Below, in pieces: positions 30,735-39,530 of a stretch of DNA of 41,913 nucleotides. Numbering within the stretch: the stretch's first letter is position 1; every line of letters starts with the position of its first letter. Source of the DNA: Desulfovibrio sp. OttesenSCG-928-C06 (GTDB lineage Bacteria > Desulfobacterota > Desulfovibrionia > Desulfovibrionales > Desulfovibrionaceae); NCBI GenBank assembly GCA_030267065.1, contig JAJDJF010000010.1:1-41913 (forward strand). The letters run 5' to 3'. The translations under genes and the position numbers were made by a program. A model generated the notes under the pieces. It was given only the letters and a program-made list of their open reading frames with translations. It was not told the origin of the DNA and searched no databases.

Positions 30735-30835
30735 ATCTGCGGCCACGCGCAATTGCGCCAACCAGCCTTGCCGCCAACGCGCCAAACGCGCTGCCCAAAA
30801 CCGTGCCCGCACGGCGAAGTCATCAGGATATCACG

Positions 30836-32902
30836 ATGGACTCCCATGTATTTCGCATCCTTGCCCTTGAGCTGAAAAAATACCTGCATGGCGCAAGGGT
30901 CGAAAAAATCCACTCCCCGGCTCCGGGCCTGCTGAGCATTACAGTGTACGGACACGGGCTCAAGCGCGTTCTGGTCATGCGCCACAGCAGGCTTTACAAT
31001 CACGGCTTGGGGCAAGTGGTGCCGCTCAAAGGCGAAAGACAGTCTCCTGCCCTTTATCTGAGCCAGCGCAAGCTGCCAAATCCGGAAAAGCCCTCAACGC
31101 TGGTCATGACCCTGCGCAAGTATCTTTCCGGCAAAAGGCTGGGGGCCGCCACCATTGACTGGCTGAACCGGCGTATTTTTCTGCCAGTACCGCAACTCTC
31201 CCCTGTTTCCAAATCGCCGTTTCCCATCTGGCTTTGCCTTGATCTGCAAAACGGCCCGCGCATCCTGAAAGAACTGCCGGAATACGCTATTTCCGACGAG
31301 TCACCCCGGCCAGTCCAACCAGTCCTGTCAGTTCCTCCAATCCAGCCTGCTCAGCCAGCCCAGCCTGCGCAGACAGTTCAGGAGCAAAATCTAGCTCCAC
31401 TGGCGATTCCGCGCTGGCCCGACTTTGGGCTGCTGGCCCCCGACCATGTGAGCGGGCTGCAAAACCGCGAATTATGGCAGGCCTACCCGGTCCTGACCCC
31501 CGCCCTACGCAAGACTCTGGCCTGCCTTGAGCCGCTGGAAGCCGCCGCACTACTGGCGGATCTGGAGTACGAGGCAGAACGGGAACAAGGCGCTCTCTAT
31601 CTTTATGAATTCGCAGGCAAGCCGCACATGCTCTCGGCCTGGCCCCTGCCGCCGGAACTGGCGGAAGATTTGACGGAAATAAATCCGGATACCGCAATAA
31701 GTCCGGATACCGCTACCCATGAAGTCAAGGAAACACCTGAACTAGCTGACTCTGAACAAACTGACAGCGAACCGAAGCGCGGGACAGAACTGGAGTCAGC
31801 TTCTGAGCCGGCTTCTGAATATGACGGCAGTCAGCCTTATTTTGCGCAGCCTGACACCAGACCAGAACTTAACGGGCTGGAAGCCGCCAGACTGGTTTAC
31901 GAGCCTCAGGTACTTGCCTCGCTGGGGGCAGACGCCAGAAAAGCGGACCAACAGGCCACTTCCTCTGAAAAAAGACGGCTGACCAAAGCTTTACAAAAAC
32001 TCGAACAGGAAGAAGAACGCCTGCGCAAGCTGGCTGCCCTGCGCGAAGATGCCAAGCAGATTCAAGGCGCACTCTGGCAATACAGTCCGGATGCAAGGCT
32101 AGCATCCATCAAGATTGAAGAGCCTGTGGACGGTCAAACTAATGCATGTTCGCATGAAATCATGCTGGATCCGCTGAAAACCCTACGCGAAAATATGGCC
32201 TGGCTGTTCAAGCAGTCAGATCGCGGCGAGCGCGGATTGGCCTTTCTTAAAAAGCGACGCAACGATTTGGAAGCAGAACTGGATCTGGTGGAAAACGGAC
32301 TGGGCGGCATAGTGCCGGGCGGCCTGCACACTAATTTTGCAGGACGTCCCACACTGGGCCAAAAGGCTTCTAAAAGCGACAAATCAAGCCGGGGTAAATC
32401 AGGCGGCCAGACATCGCAAAAAGCCTCTTACGGGCAAGCAGGACAGCCACAAGTCGGCTCTGGCGGCAAGCATGCAGACAAAACGGGCAAGGGCAAACAG
32501 CAGAACCTTGCACGACTGGTTCAACGCTTTACCTCCTCAGATGGTTTCACCATTCTGCGCGGGCGCAGCGCGGAAGGCAACTGGGCACTGCTCAAGCTTG
32601 TGCAGCCGCATGACATCTGGCTGCACGTTGAGGGAGGCCCAAGCGCGCACGTTGTTATCCGGCGCGAACACCTCGGGCAGGATATCCCCCGCCGCACCAT
32701 GCTGGAAGCGGGAACACTGTCCGCAGTAAAAAGCTGGCGTAAAAACGATTCCAAAGCCGAAATAATCTGCGCTCTGGTCAAGGACGTGCGTCCGGTCAAA
32801 GGCGGACATCCCGGATCAGTACTGGTGGATAAAATAATGGAAGGCTTTGTGGTGAGTGTTGAGCCAGAACTTGAAAACAGCCTTGCGGCAACGCGCGACT
32901 AG
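30836..32902 (+). CDS. rqcH: NFACT family protein (RqcH/Rqc2-like ribosome quality control factor)
   Basis: A 688-residue NFACT protein. Bacterial RqcH binds the obstructed 50S subunit and directs C-terminal alanine tailing of stalled nascent chains. The NFACT-N domain is about residues 1-135 (VFRILALELKKYLHGARVEK, MTLRKYLSGKRL). A coiled coil lies about 375-410 (RRLTKALQKLEQEEERLRKL). The C-terminal NFACT-R domain about 565-675 has the typical DGFTILRGRSAEGNWAL, HDIWLHVEGGPSAHVVI and ALVKDVRPVKGGHPGSV segments. The ATG at 30836 follows AGGA by seven bases. Oddities: a Pro/Gln-rich insert about residues 155-185, a Glu/Ser-rich insert about 280-345 and a Gly/Ser/Lys linker before NFACT-R. The usual Asp-Arg pair appears as Asn111-Arg112. 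A former name is fibronectin-binding protein A. Confidence 0.83.
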   Translation: MDSHVFRILALELKKYLHGARVEKIHSPAPGLLSITVYGHGLKRVLVMRHSRLYNHGLGQVVPLKGERQSPALYLSQRKLPNPEKPSTLVMTLRKYLSGKRLGAATIDWLNRRIFLPVPQLSPVSKSPFPIWLCLDLQNGPRILKELPEYAISDESPRPVQPVLSVPPIQPAQPAQPAQTVQEQNLAPLAIPRWPDFGLLAPDHVSGLQNRELWQAYPVLTPALRKTLACLEPLEAAALLADLEYEAEREQGALYLYEFAGKPHMLSAWPLPPELAEDLTEINPDTAISPDTATHEVKETPELADSEQTDSEPKRGTELESASEPASEYDGSQPYFAQPDTRPELNGLEAARLVYEPQVLASLGADARKADQQATSSEKRRLTKALQKLEQEEERLRKLAALREDAKQIQGALWQYSPDARLASIKIEEPVDGQTNACSHEIMLDPLKTLRENMAWLFKQSDRGERGLAFLKKRRNDLEAELDLVENGLGGIVPGGLHTNFAGRPTLGQKASKSDKSSRGKSGGQTSQKASYGQAGQPQVGSGGKHADKTGKGKQQNLARLVQRFTSSDGFTILRGRSAEGNWALLKLVQPHDIWLHVEGGPSAHVVIRREHLGQDIPRRTMLEAGTLSAVKSWRKNDSKAEIICALVKDVRPVKGGHPGSVLVDKIMEGFVVSVEPELENSLAATRD

Positions 32903-32965
32903 CATCAGATTCGGCAGGTGCCGGAACGGGTACGTTTAGAGCAGCGCCCGGGCAGCAGGGCTACA

Positions 32966-33661
32966 TCAATGCATGCGGTTGTAGATAGTACGCCCCAGCC
33001 TTTTCATGATGCCGGTATTGGGAGTGCGCTTGAGCGGTGAGGGCAGCATGGCGGCAAGACTGGCGGACTGCCACTTGTTCAGGCGCGCGGCTGAAACGCC
33101 GAAATAGTGACGGGCGGCAGCTTCCGCGCCGAATACCCCATCGCCCCACTCCACCACATTCAGATAAATTTCAAGGATACGGTCCTTATCCAGCTCCATC
33201 TCCAGACGCATGGTCAGCACTGCTTCCTGAAGCTTGCGGGTAATACTCTTTTCCGGCGACAGCCATAGGTTTTTGGCAAGCTGCTGGCTGATGGTGCTGC
33301 CCCCGGCAGAAAGACGACGCTTGGCAAGGTTGGTCATAAAGGCATCCCGAATGCCCTCCCAGTCAAAGCCGTTGTGCTTGCGAAACTTGTTATCCTCTGC
33401 CACCACCACGGCCTGTTGCAGGTGGGGCGAAATCTGCTTGAGGCTTTTCCAGCTCCATTGCAGCTTCACATCTTTACCGGCCTCTTTCCACTGCTCTTTA
33501 CGGTACTCGATAAAGGCGGTGCTTTCCGGATTTTCCTTCACCAGACTGCCCACCGGGGGCCAGACCAGATAGCGCCCCACAATACAGCCGTAGCCGATAA
33601 TCACCGCCAGAAGGCAAAAGACTATCGGCCTGCGTTTGGCGAAAGAAAGAAATTTTTTCAT
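32966..33661 (-). CDS. mtgA: Monofunctional biosynthetic peptidoglycan transglycosylase
   Basis: A 231-residue GT51 enzyme that polymerises lipid II into glycan strands without a transpeptidase domain. One N-terminal membrane anchor spans about residues 12-30 (IVFCLLAVIIGYGCIVGRYL); the rest is periplasmic. Catalytic motifs are present: QQAVVVAEDNKFRKHNGFDW with the general-base Glu, GGSTISQQLAKNLWLSPEKS, then KLQEAVLTMRLEMELDKDRI and LEIYLNVVEWGDGVFGAEAA with the second Glu. Length matches MtgA. The ATG at 33659-33661 has only a weak GGG upstream. The gene is convergent with rqcH, 63 bp away, with no good terminator between them. Confidence 0.93.
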   Translation of the reverse strand: MKKFLSFAKRRPIVFCLLAVIIGYGCIVGRYLVWPPVGSLVKENPESTAFIEYRKEQWKEAGKDVKLQWSWKSLKQISPHLQQAVVVAEDNKFRKHNGFDWEGIRDAFMTNLAKRRLSAGGSTISQQLAKNLWLSPEKSITRKLQEAVLTMRLEMELDKDRILEIYLNVVEWGDGVFGAEAAARHYFGVSAARLNKWQSASLAAMLPSPLKRTPNTGIMKRLGRTIYNRMH

Positions 33662-34282
33662 ATCAGCCCAAAAATAACAGCGCTAAGACATTAAAAGCGT
33701 CCGGCAGCAGTGGTTGCAGCAATTATTCCAGATGATTGCCCGTCTGGAAGCGTCACCCGTGATCATCTTGCGTCAAAAAATCAAAAGCTGCTTCCGCAAA
33801 GCGAACCAAGAGTGAAACGTTCTAAAAACATAAATCAGCAAGCCATGTAAAGTAAAAACAAATTTAAAATCAGGCGTGTCCGGTTATTCATTAATGTAAA
33901 AACAACAAAAAACGGTAACGCTTTTTGCCTGAACACCACCGCGGATGAACAGGCCAAGCATACCAGAAAGATTACCTGCCCACACTATAGTATTTTCGCT
34001 TTAAAATACCCATTCAAAGTCGGTAACAACCTAACGCAATCATCTGACGGCAAGAACAAAAAGACAAATACATGCATGGCTCCTGCACAATTCCAAGGTA
34101 AAGACGCCCTATAGGCCATAAACGCGAGGAGGAGAGGAACCCTTCTCAAAAAGGGTCCCTCTCCTCCATAATTACTCCGGGCAAAGACTAACGTCTGATG
34201 GCACTCAAGCCCATCTGCGCAATCTCACTGGCACCGCCGCTCTCGCATTCACGGCGCTCAGTCCGGTTTCTACTTAATCTGA
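33662..34282. other. AT-rich gap between mtgA and nfnB with a strong hairpin
   Basis: About 620 bp without an ORF that resembles a protein. It must hold the mtgA promoter (minus strand), which I could not place. At 34128-34167 there is a strong hairpin: GGAGGAGAGG pairs with CCTCTCCTCC, then one mismatch and ACCCTT with AAGGGT, with a 6-nt loop. It lies downstream of nfnB on the minus strand but has no clear U-tract on either strand. An imperfect repeat GATGATtGCCCG / CccGTGATCATC occurs near 33730-33765. Confidence 0.5.
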
Positions 34283-35719
34283 TTAACCTTCCACAACGCC
34301 GATGCGTTCAGCGATCTTCTTGGCTGCGGTGCGGCCAGCGCCCATTGCCAGAATAACCGTGGCTGCGCCGGTAACGATGTCGCCGCCAGCGTACACGCCG
34401 GGGATGGATGTTTCGTTGTTTTCATCAACTTCAATGTAACCGCGCTTGTTCAGCTTCAGTTCGGGAGTTTCTTCCAGAAGCACGCGGTTGGCTCTGGTGC
34501 CGAGGGCGATAACAGCCAGATCGGTTTCCAGATACTGGGTCTTGCCTTCAACAGCCTTGGGGCTGCGGCGGCCGGAAGCGTCAGGCTCGCCAAGTTCCAT
34601 AACCTGAAGGGTAACGCCCTTGAGGTTGCCGTTTTCGTCGCCGTGGAACTCCAGCGGAGCCACGAGCTCGGTCAGAATCACGCCTTCTTCCTCAGCATGT
34701 TCCAGCTCTTCGCGGCGTGCAGGCATTTCAGCCTTGGTGCGGCGGTAAACGATGCGAACGCTTTCAGCGCCCATGCGCAGAGCCCAGCGTGCAGCGTCCA
34801 TAGCCACGTTGCCTGCGCCGTAAACGGTTACGTTACGGCCCTTGTAGGCGGGCGTGTCGAAGTTGGGGAAGTCGTAGCCACGGCCAAGGTTGATACGGGT
34901 CAGGTATTCGTTGGCCGAAAGCACGCCGTTCAGGTTTTCGCCCGGAACGTTGAAGAAGATGGGGAGGCCAGCGCCAACGCCGACAAAGATGGCCTTGTAG
35001 CCCTGATCAAACAGGTCTTTGATGCCGATGGTCTTGCCGCCAACCCAGTTGGTCTTGAACTCAACGCCCAGCTCGCCAAGCGCGGCCAGTTCCTTGTGAA
35101 CAACGCCCTGCTTGGGCAGACGGAACTCGGGAATACCGTAAACAAGCACACCGCCCATTTCGTGCAGGGCTTCAAATACGGTAACCTTCACACCGCGTGC
35201 GGCCAGATAACCGGCCACGGTGATGGAAGCAGGACCGCCGCCGATGCAGGCCACTTTCGCGTCCGGCTGGGTGAGACGGCAGGTGATTTCGCCCATCTGG
35301 TTACAGGCGTCCAGAGCGATAAAGTGGTCAGCCACAAAGCGTTCCATACGCCCGATGGCAACAGCTTCGCCCTTTTTGCCCAGAATGCAGGAGCCTTCGC
35401 ACTGATGCTCCTGCGGGCAAACGCGACCGCAGATAGCCGGAAGGCTGTTGGTGCTCTTGATGACGCGGAAAGCTTCCTCAAGGTTGCCTTCTGCCAGAGC
35501 GCCAACAAACTGCGGAATCGGTACTTCAACCGGGCAGCCGCTCACACAGAGGGGCTTTTTGCACTTGAGGCAGCGCTTGGCTTCGGAAACAGCTTCTTCA
35601 AGGCTGTAGCCAAGGGCCACTTCTTCATAGTTCTTGATACGCGCGGCATGGTCCTGGCAGCGCATTTCCACGCGGCCTTTGGCCTTTTCGATGGATGATA
35701 CGTTTACGATGTTACTCAT
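34283..35719 (-). CDS. nfnB: NADH-dependent reduced ferredoxin:NADP+ oxidoreductase, large subunit NfnB
   Basis: A 478-residue flavoprotein of the glutamate-synthase small-subunit family; with NfnA it forms an electron-bifurcating transhydrogenase coupling NADPH, NAD+ and ferredoxin. The N-terminal region binds two [4Fe-4S] clusters (CLKCKKPLCVSGCPVEVPIP, then CGRVCPQEHQCEGSC). The FAD site is ACIGGGPASITVAGYLA and the NADPH site VTVYGAGNVAMDAARWALRM; the C-terminus has GVYAGGDIVTGAATVILAMG. It is chosen as NfnB rather than GltD because the neighbour is NfnA and no GltB large subunit is present. The start ATG at 35717-35719 overlaps the nfnA stop codon as ATGAGTAA, implying translational coupling. 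An open frame extends upstream to 35902 but is out-of-frame nfnA sequence. Confidence 0.93.
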   Translation of the reverse strand: MSNIVNVSSIEKAKGRVEMRCQDHAARIKNYEEVALGYSLEEAVSEAKRCLKCKKPLCVSGCPVEVPIPQFVGALAEGNLEEAFRVIKSTNSLPAICGRVCPQEHQCEGSCILGKKGEAVAIGRMERFVADHFIALDACNQMGEITCRLTQPDAKVACIGGGPASITVAGYLAARGVKVTVFEALHEMGGVLVYGIPEFRLPKQGVVHKELAALGELGVEFKTNWVGGKTIGIKDLFDQGYKAIFVGVGAGLPIFFNVPGENLNGVLSANEYLTRINLGRGYDFPNFDTPAYKGRNVTVYGAGNVAMDAARWALRMGAESVRIVYRRTKAEMPARREELEHAEEEGVILTELVAPLEFHGDENGNLKGVTLQVMELGEPDASGRRSPKAVEGKTQYLETDLAVIALGTRANRVLLEETPELKLNKRGYIEVDENNETSIPGVYAGGDIVTGAATVILAMGAGRTAAKKIAERIGVVEG

Positions 35720-36554
35720 TGTTCTGGCACCTGCAGTAGTTGTCGTACGAAACCTTTTCCTCGGCCTTGAGCGAGGCAAGCCGCTGCCGCAGTTCATCAA
35801 AGTCGACGAGGTTCCCGTCAAATTCGGGGCCGTCCACGCAGGTGAACTTGGTTTCGCCGCCAATGGAAACGCGGCAGGCGCCGCACATGCCGATGCCGTC
35901 AACCATCATGGAGTTGAGGCTGACAGTGGTTTTTACGCCAAAAGGCTTAACGGTGTTAACCACAGCGCTCATCATGGGAACCGGGCCGATGGCCACAACT
36001 TCCTTGACGTTCTTGTCTTCGCGCAGGCGGTTTTCCAGAACTTCGGTCACAAGACCCTTGTGCCCGACGGTGCCGTCATCGGTAGCGATGAGCACTTCAG
36101 GGCAGAAGGACTGCAACTCGTCGCAGAACAGCAGCAGATCTTTGCTGCGCGCGCCGATAACGGCTACGACGTGGTTGCCTGCTTCATGGTGACCCTTGGC
36201 GATATGGTGCATGGCAGCAATGCCGGTGCCGCCGCCAACGCAAACCACGGTGCCGACTTTTTCGATATGCGTGGCTTTGCCCAGAGGTCCGCAAAGGTCG
36301 AAAATGCTTTCGCCTTCTTTCATGTTATTGAGCACGGCGGTGCTTTTGCCCATGACAAGAAACACGATACTGACGGTACCGGCTTTCTTGTCAACGTCAG
36401 CGATGGTCAGGGGAAAACGTTCGCCCTGTTCGCTTACGCGCAAAATCACGAAGTTGCCCGGCTTGGCTGTGGCGGCGATTTGCGGCGCCTCCAGAACCAT
36501 AAGGCTGGTTCTGCCAGGAATAAGCTCCTTCTTCTTGACAATTTTAGATGGCAT
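35712..36554 (-). CDS. nfnA: NADH-dependent reduced ferredoxin:NADP+ oxidoreductase, small subunit NfnA
   Basis: A 280-residue ferredoxin-NADP reductase-like subunit. The FAD-binding barrel comes first (PGNFVILRVSEQGERFPLTI), then the NAD(H) domain (VVCVGGGTGIAAMHHIAKG, VVAVIGARSKDLLLFCDEL), then a C-terminal [2Fe-2S] site with MCGACRVSIGGETKFTCVDG preceded by MMVDGIG. It contacts NAD(H) and passes electrons to NfnB, where bifurcation occurs. The ATG at 36552-36554 (MPSKIV) has GGAGAG upstream; a start at 36602 would add 16 unlike residues. Expressed with nfnB as a two-gene operon. In sulfate reducers the pair balances NADPH and reduced ferredoxin. Confidence 0.93.
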   Translation of the reverse strand: MPSKIVKKKELIPGRTSLMVLEAPQIAATAKPGNFVILRVSEQGERFPLTIADVDKKAGTVSIVFLVMGKSTAVLNNMKEGESIFDLCGPLGKATHIEKVGTVVCVGGGTGIAAMHHIAKGHHEAGNHVVAVIGARSKDLLLFCDELQSFCPEVLIATDDGTVGHKGLVTEVLENRLREDKNVKEVVAIGPVPMMSAVVNTVKPFGVKTTVSLNSMMVDGIGMCGACRVSIGGETKFTCVDGPEFDGNLVDFDELRQRLASLKAEEKVSYDNYCRCQNNE

Positions 36555-37055
36555 TTGGCAGCTCTCCACATTAGGGGTGATGGCACATGGAAAAATTCTC
36601 AATCAGACAGAAAAGAAAAATTATGCGAAAGGCCCATCCTGCGTATGTTTACGGCGTTATTATGCCGCAAACAGAACAAGGACGCGCCACCCACCACATA
36701 GGGAAGGCACTGGAGATGCCGGATATGCTATTTTTCTGATACTGCCCGAAGGAAGACCGTTGCGCCGATACGCCCTGAGATAAAAATAAGACCCACACAC
36801 CGCTGGGGCTACAGCCCTGCGGCGCACCACAACACCACGCCTCAGTACGGTTACACCGTACCGTGAGAATTTAATCACAAGCTTCCGCTAAATACAAGTG
36901 CTTTCTGAGGCATGGCGCGGAGATAGAACGAAACAGGCCGTGCGTAAACTGGTCGCACGGCCTGACAGATTGCCATCTGGGGCGGTATTTCAAGCATTGC
37001 CACTTTGCAAAAATGCAAACTCAAAAAAGTAAAATATTCCTAAAAACAGAAATGC
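36555..37055. other. Non-coding gap upstream of nfnA with two inverted repeats
   Basis: About 500 bp with no credible gene. It holds the nfnAB promoter region. At 36841-36867 there is a compact palindrome, GTACGGT-tac-ACCGTAC with outer CTCA/TGAG arms, without a U-tract; it may be an operator. At 36935-36963 AGGCCGTGCG pairs with CGCACGGCCT around a 9-nt loop; read on the minus strand it is followed by GTTTCGTTCT and probably terminates the GH57 gene. No Rex-type TTGTGAA..TTCACAA site was found. Confidence 0.5.
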
Positions 37056-39530
37056 CTAAAAACCAAAATGAACTGCACGCGCTGTTTCCCGGTATTCAGT
37101 ATCGACCAGCCCGGCGCTCCACAAGTGGTTTTGCACCTTCCACCAGTTCATGTCCGGCAGAACTCTGGCAGCACGGCGCACGGCGGCTGCCAGCTCCGCA
37201 TCACGCATGGACTTTGCCTTCAGGGTACCCAGCACTACAGTCTCCAGAAGTTCCATGCAGCGCAGTTTGTGGTTGTAGGTGAGATTGCCTCTCCGCATTA
37301 TTCCGGCGGCTACATCCACAACATCAACAGTGCCAAGCTTTTGGGTAATACGCGTATCCACCTGAAAAAAGCAGGCCAGTGGCAGGTAGGTCAAAAGCTC
37401 CATCCAGAGCGGCTCGGCATTCTGCGTCTCCTGCGCCTCTTCGATGCGCCCAAGGTTTGATACACAATGGGCCAGCGCCAGCGCGTCCTTGCCCGCGTCA
37501 TCGCGGGTTGTGCTGGCAAGCAGGCGTATGTTCAGGAAGTCTTGCAGGTGGCGCGCAAGCTCATGGCTCCCGCGGCTAAGGGACAGCCCATCGCCAAAGA
37601 CGGCCGTGAGCGACGAGATACCTATGAGCGCCCGACTCTCCAGCGGATTATCAGCCACAAACGGCAAAAAGCCGGACCAGTCGCAATGCTCCCCGGTTCT
37701 GGCCTCGGTATGCATGACTTCGGCCTTGCCCGCGACCTTGCCGTGTCCCGGCAGTTCAAAATCATACAGCCGTACCTTGATGGACGGGTAGCTCATGGTG
37801 ACTTCGCCGGACATGCTGCAACCGGCGGCATCGTGCTGCCTGCGTGGGAGAGAGCCGGAGCAGTAGGCGTCCAGATAAGCGAACAGGCAAAGGCTGGAAT
37901 AGTCCTGCTGGCTGGGCAGTACCCTCTTTTCAAAAATACGCTTGCCGCTGCCCTCTTCCGGCTTGTTCGAACGTGCTTCTTCGAGCATTTTTTCAAGTTC
38001 TGCGGTAATATCAGGCCCGCCGGTAAGAGTGCATAACTGCATGGCACGCAGGGCAAAGCTCATGGACTTTACCGGCTCGATTCTGGAAATATCATCAAAA
38101 AACCAGGCGCAACTGGCAAAAGAGGCCAAAGCCCCCTCCTGCATATGCAGCAGGCGCCAGGCAATTTTCTCCTTGCCCCTGCGCACATGCAGCCTGACAA
38201 AGTCCTTGCCGGTGTCCGGATTGGCAAGCACCTTGCCAAAATCCAGCAAAGCCGCTTCCGGATCATTGAAGACCGCTTTGCCTGCCTCAAAATAATGCGC
38301 ATCAAGCACTTCTTTAAGGCGATTCAGTCCGTTGCGTAACGGCTTGCGCCATTTCTGGTTCCAGCCGTCATGCCCGCCGGTGGAACAGCCGCAATCGTCA
38401 CGCCAGCGCTCAATGCCGTGCGCACAACTCCATGATGAAGGCTCGTGCAGCAGTACGCGGTGTTCGGCTGGATGCCCGGCCAGATAAGCGGCGAAGTTGG
38501 TAAGCTCAACATTGTCACGCGCGGTCATGCCCTGCGCCAGAACATAAGCCAGCGACATCTCCCCAAACTTGAAGTGATGCCCATAGGTCTCGCCATCCGT
38601 CGCCATGCACATGATACCGTCATCGCCTGCCGTTTCCGCCGCGCTTTGGGCAAAACGCCGCCAAAAGCGTTCGCCGTCGGCCAGAAGCCCCTCAAATGCT
38701 ACGGACTGGGCCAGACTGCCGTGATAGAAAAACACTGCGATGCTCTTGCCGGAGGGCAAATCCACCCGATACGGCCTGCTGATATCCAGACTACCGGCAT
38801 CCACAGCCCAAAAGCCAGGCGGAAGTCCGGTGTTGCCAGCGTTATGAGCGTCAGCGGTGTTATCCTGCTGCTCTGCACTGCCAGCGCCACTAGCACTACT
38901 GCCTGCATTATCTGTTTTGCCAGCACTACCGGAGACGTTCTGCGCGACTTCCGCGCTTTCTCCTGCTCTACCTGACGGTTCAGCCACCGCCCGGGCCTGA
39001 TGGGGCGAGAGGGTCACAAACTTCACGCCTTCCGCAGCCAGAACTTCAAGCGTGTCAGTATCAACAGCGCACTCGGAAAGCCACATGCCCTCGGCTTCGC
39101 GCCCGAAACGCGCTCTAAAATCATCCAGAGCCCAGCGGATTTCGATCCGTTTGTCCAGTTCGGAGGCCAGCGGCATGATCACATGATGGTAAACCTGCGC
39201 CATGGCGTTGCCGTGGCCCCAGCGCTCAAGGCTGCGGCGGTCGGCCTCGCGGATGCGCTCCAGCACTTCCGGGGCCTCGCGCTCCATCCACAGGGCAAGG
39301 GTCGGGCCGATATTAAAGCTGATCCATTCGTAACAGTTTACAATATCAAGAATATGCCCCTGCTCGTCCAGACGGCGTGCCCAAGCCAGCGGCCCGTAGC
39401 TTTCATTGGTAATGCGCTCGTTCCAGTGCCGCGCGGGGGCGGCGCTGGCCTCGCTGAATATCCTGCCGAGCCAGGGATCTTCTCTGGGCGGCTGGTAAAA
39501 ATGACCGTGGATGCAGGTTTTGATGCTCAT
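37056..39530 (-). CDS. Glycoside hydrolase family 57 protein with DUF3536 domain
   Basis: An 824-residue cytosolic GH57 enzyme, the group of alpha-amylases, branching enzymes and 4-alpha-glucanotransferases. Motif 1 is CIHGHFYQPPRED at the very N-terminus, the nucleophile region is EGMWLSECAVDTDTLEVLAA, and the acid/base region is MATDGETYGHHFKFGE. The long C-terminal part matches the DUF3536 type (RIEPVKSMSFALRAMQLC, YPSIKVRLYDFELPGHGKVA), which is common in Desulfovibrio-like genomes. The substrate is unknown; glycogen or maltodextrin metabolism is likely. The ATG at 39528-39530 has GGAGG five bases upstream. Between motif 3 and the rest (about 38820-38985) lies an Ala/Gly/Ser/Asn-rich insertion of about 55 residues. 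It stands alone. Confidence 0.88.
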   Translation of the reverse strand: MSIKTCIHGHFYQPPREDPWLGRIFSEASAAPARHWNERITNESYGPLAWARRLDEQGHILDIVNCYEWISFNIGPTLALWMEREAPEVLERIREADRRSLERWGHGNAMAQVYHHVIMPLASELDKRIEIRWALDDFRARFGREAEGMWLSECAVDTDTLEVLAAEGVKFVTLSPHQARAVAEPSGRAGESAEVAQNVSGSAGKTDNAGSSASGAGSAEQQDNTADAHNAGNTGLPPGFWAVDAGSLDISRPYRVDLPSGKSIAVFFYHGSLAQSVAFEGLLADGERFWRRFAQSAAETAGDDGIMCMATDGETYGHHFKFGEMSLAYVLAQGMTARDNVELTNFAAYLAGHPAEHRVLLHEPSSWSCAHGIERWRDDCGCSTGGHDGWNQKWRKPLRNGLNRLKEVLDAHYFEAGKAVFNDPEAALLDFGKVLANPDTGKDFVRLHVRRGKEKIAWRLLHMQEGALASFASCAWFFDDISRIEPVKSMSFALRAMQLCTLTGGPDITAELEKMLEEARSNKPEEGSGKRIFEKRVLPSQQDYSSLCLFAYLDAYCSGSLPRRQHDAAGCSMSGEVTMSYPSIKVRLYDFELPGHGKVAGKAEVMHTEARTGEHCDWSGFLPFVADNPLESRALIGISSLTAVFGDGLSLSRGSHELARHLQDFLNIRLLASTTRDDAGKDALALAHCVSNLGRIEEAQETQNAEPLWMELLTYLPLACFFQVDTRITQKLGTVDVVDVAAGIMRRGNLTYNHKLRCMELLETVVLGTLKAKSMRDAELAAAVRRAARVLPDMNWWKVQNHLWSAGLVDTEYRETARAVHFGF

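Noticed and set aside
34643-35698. A 351-codon plus-strand frame over nfnB, and a 355-codon one at 35634-36701 over nfnA
   Set aside because: Both are antisense to strongly recognisable NfnB and NfnA sequences and resemble no protein family.
35720-35902. N-terminal extension of nfnB by 61 codons
   Set aside because: The added sequence is the out-of-frame reading of nfnA, and a good start with an ATGAGTAA overlap exists at 35719.
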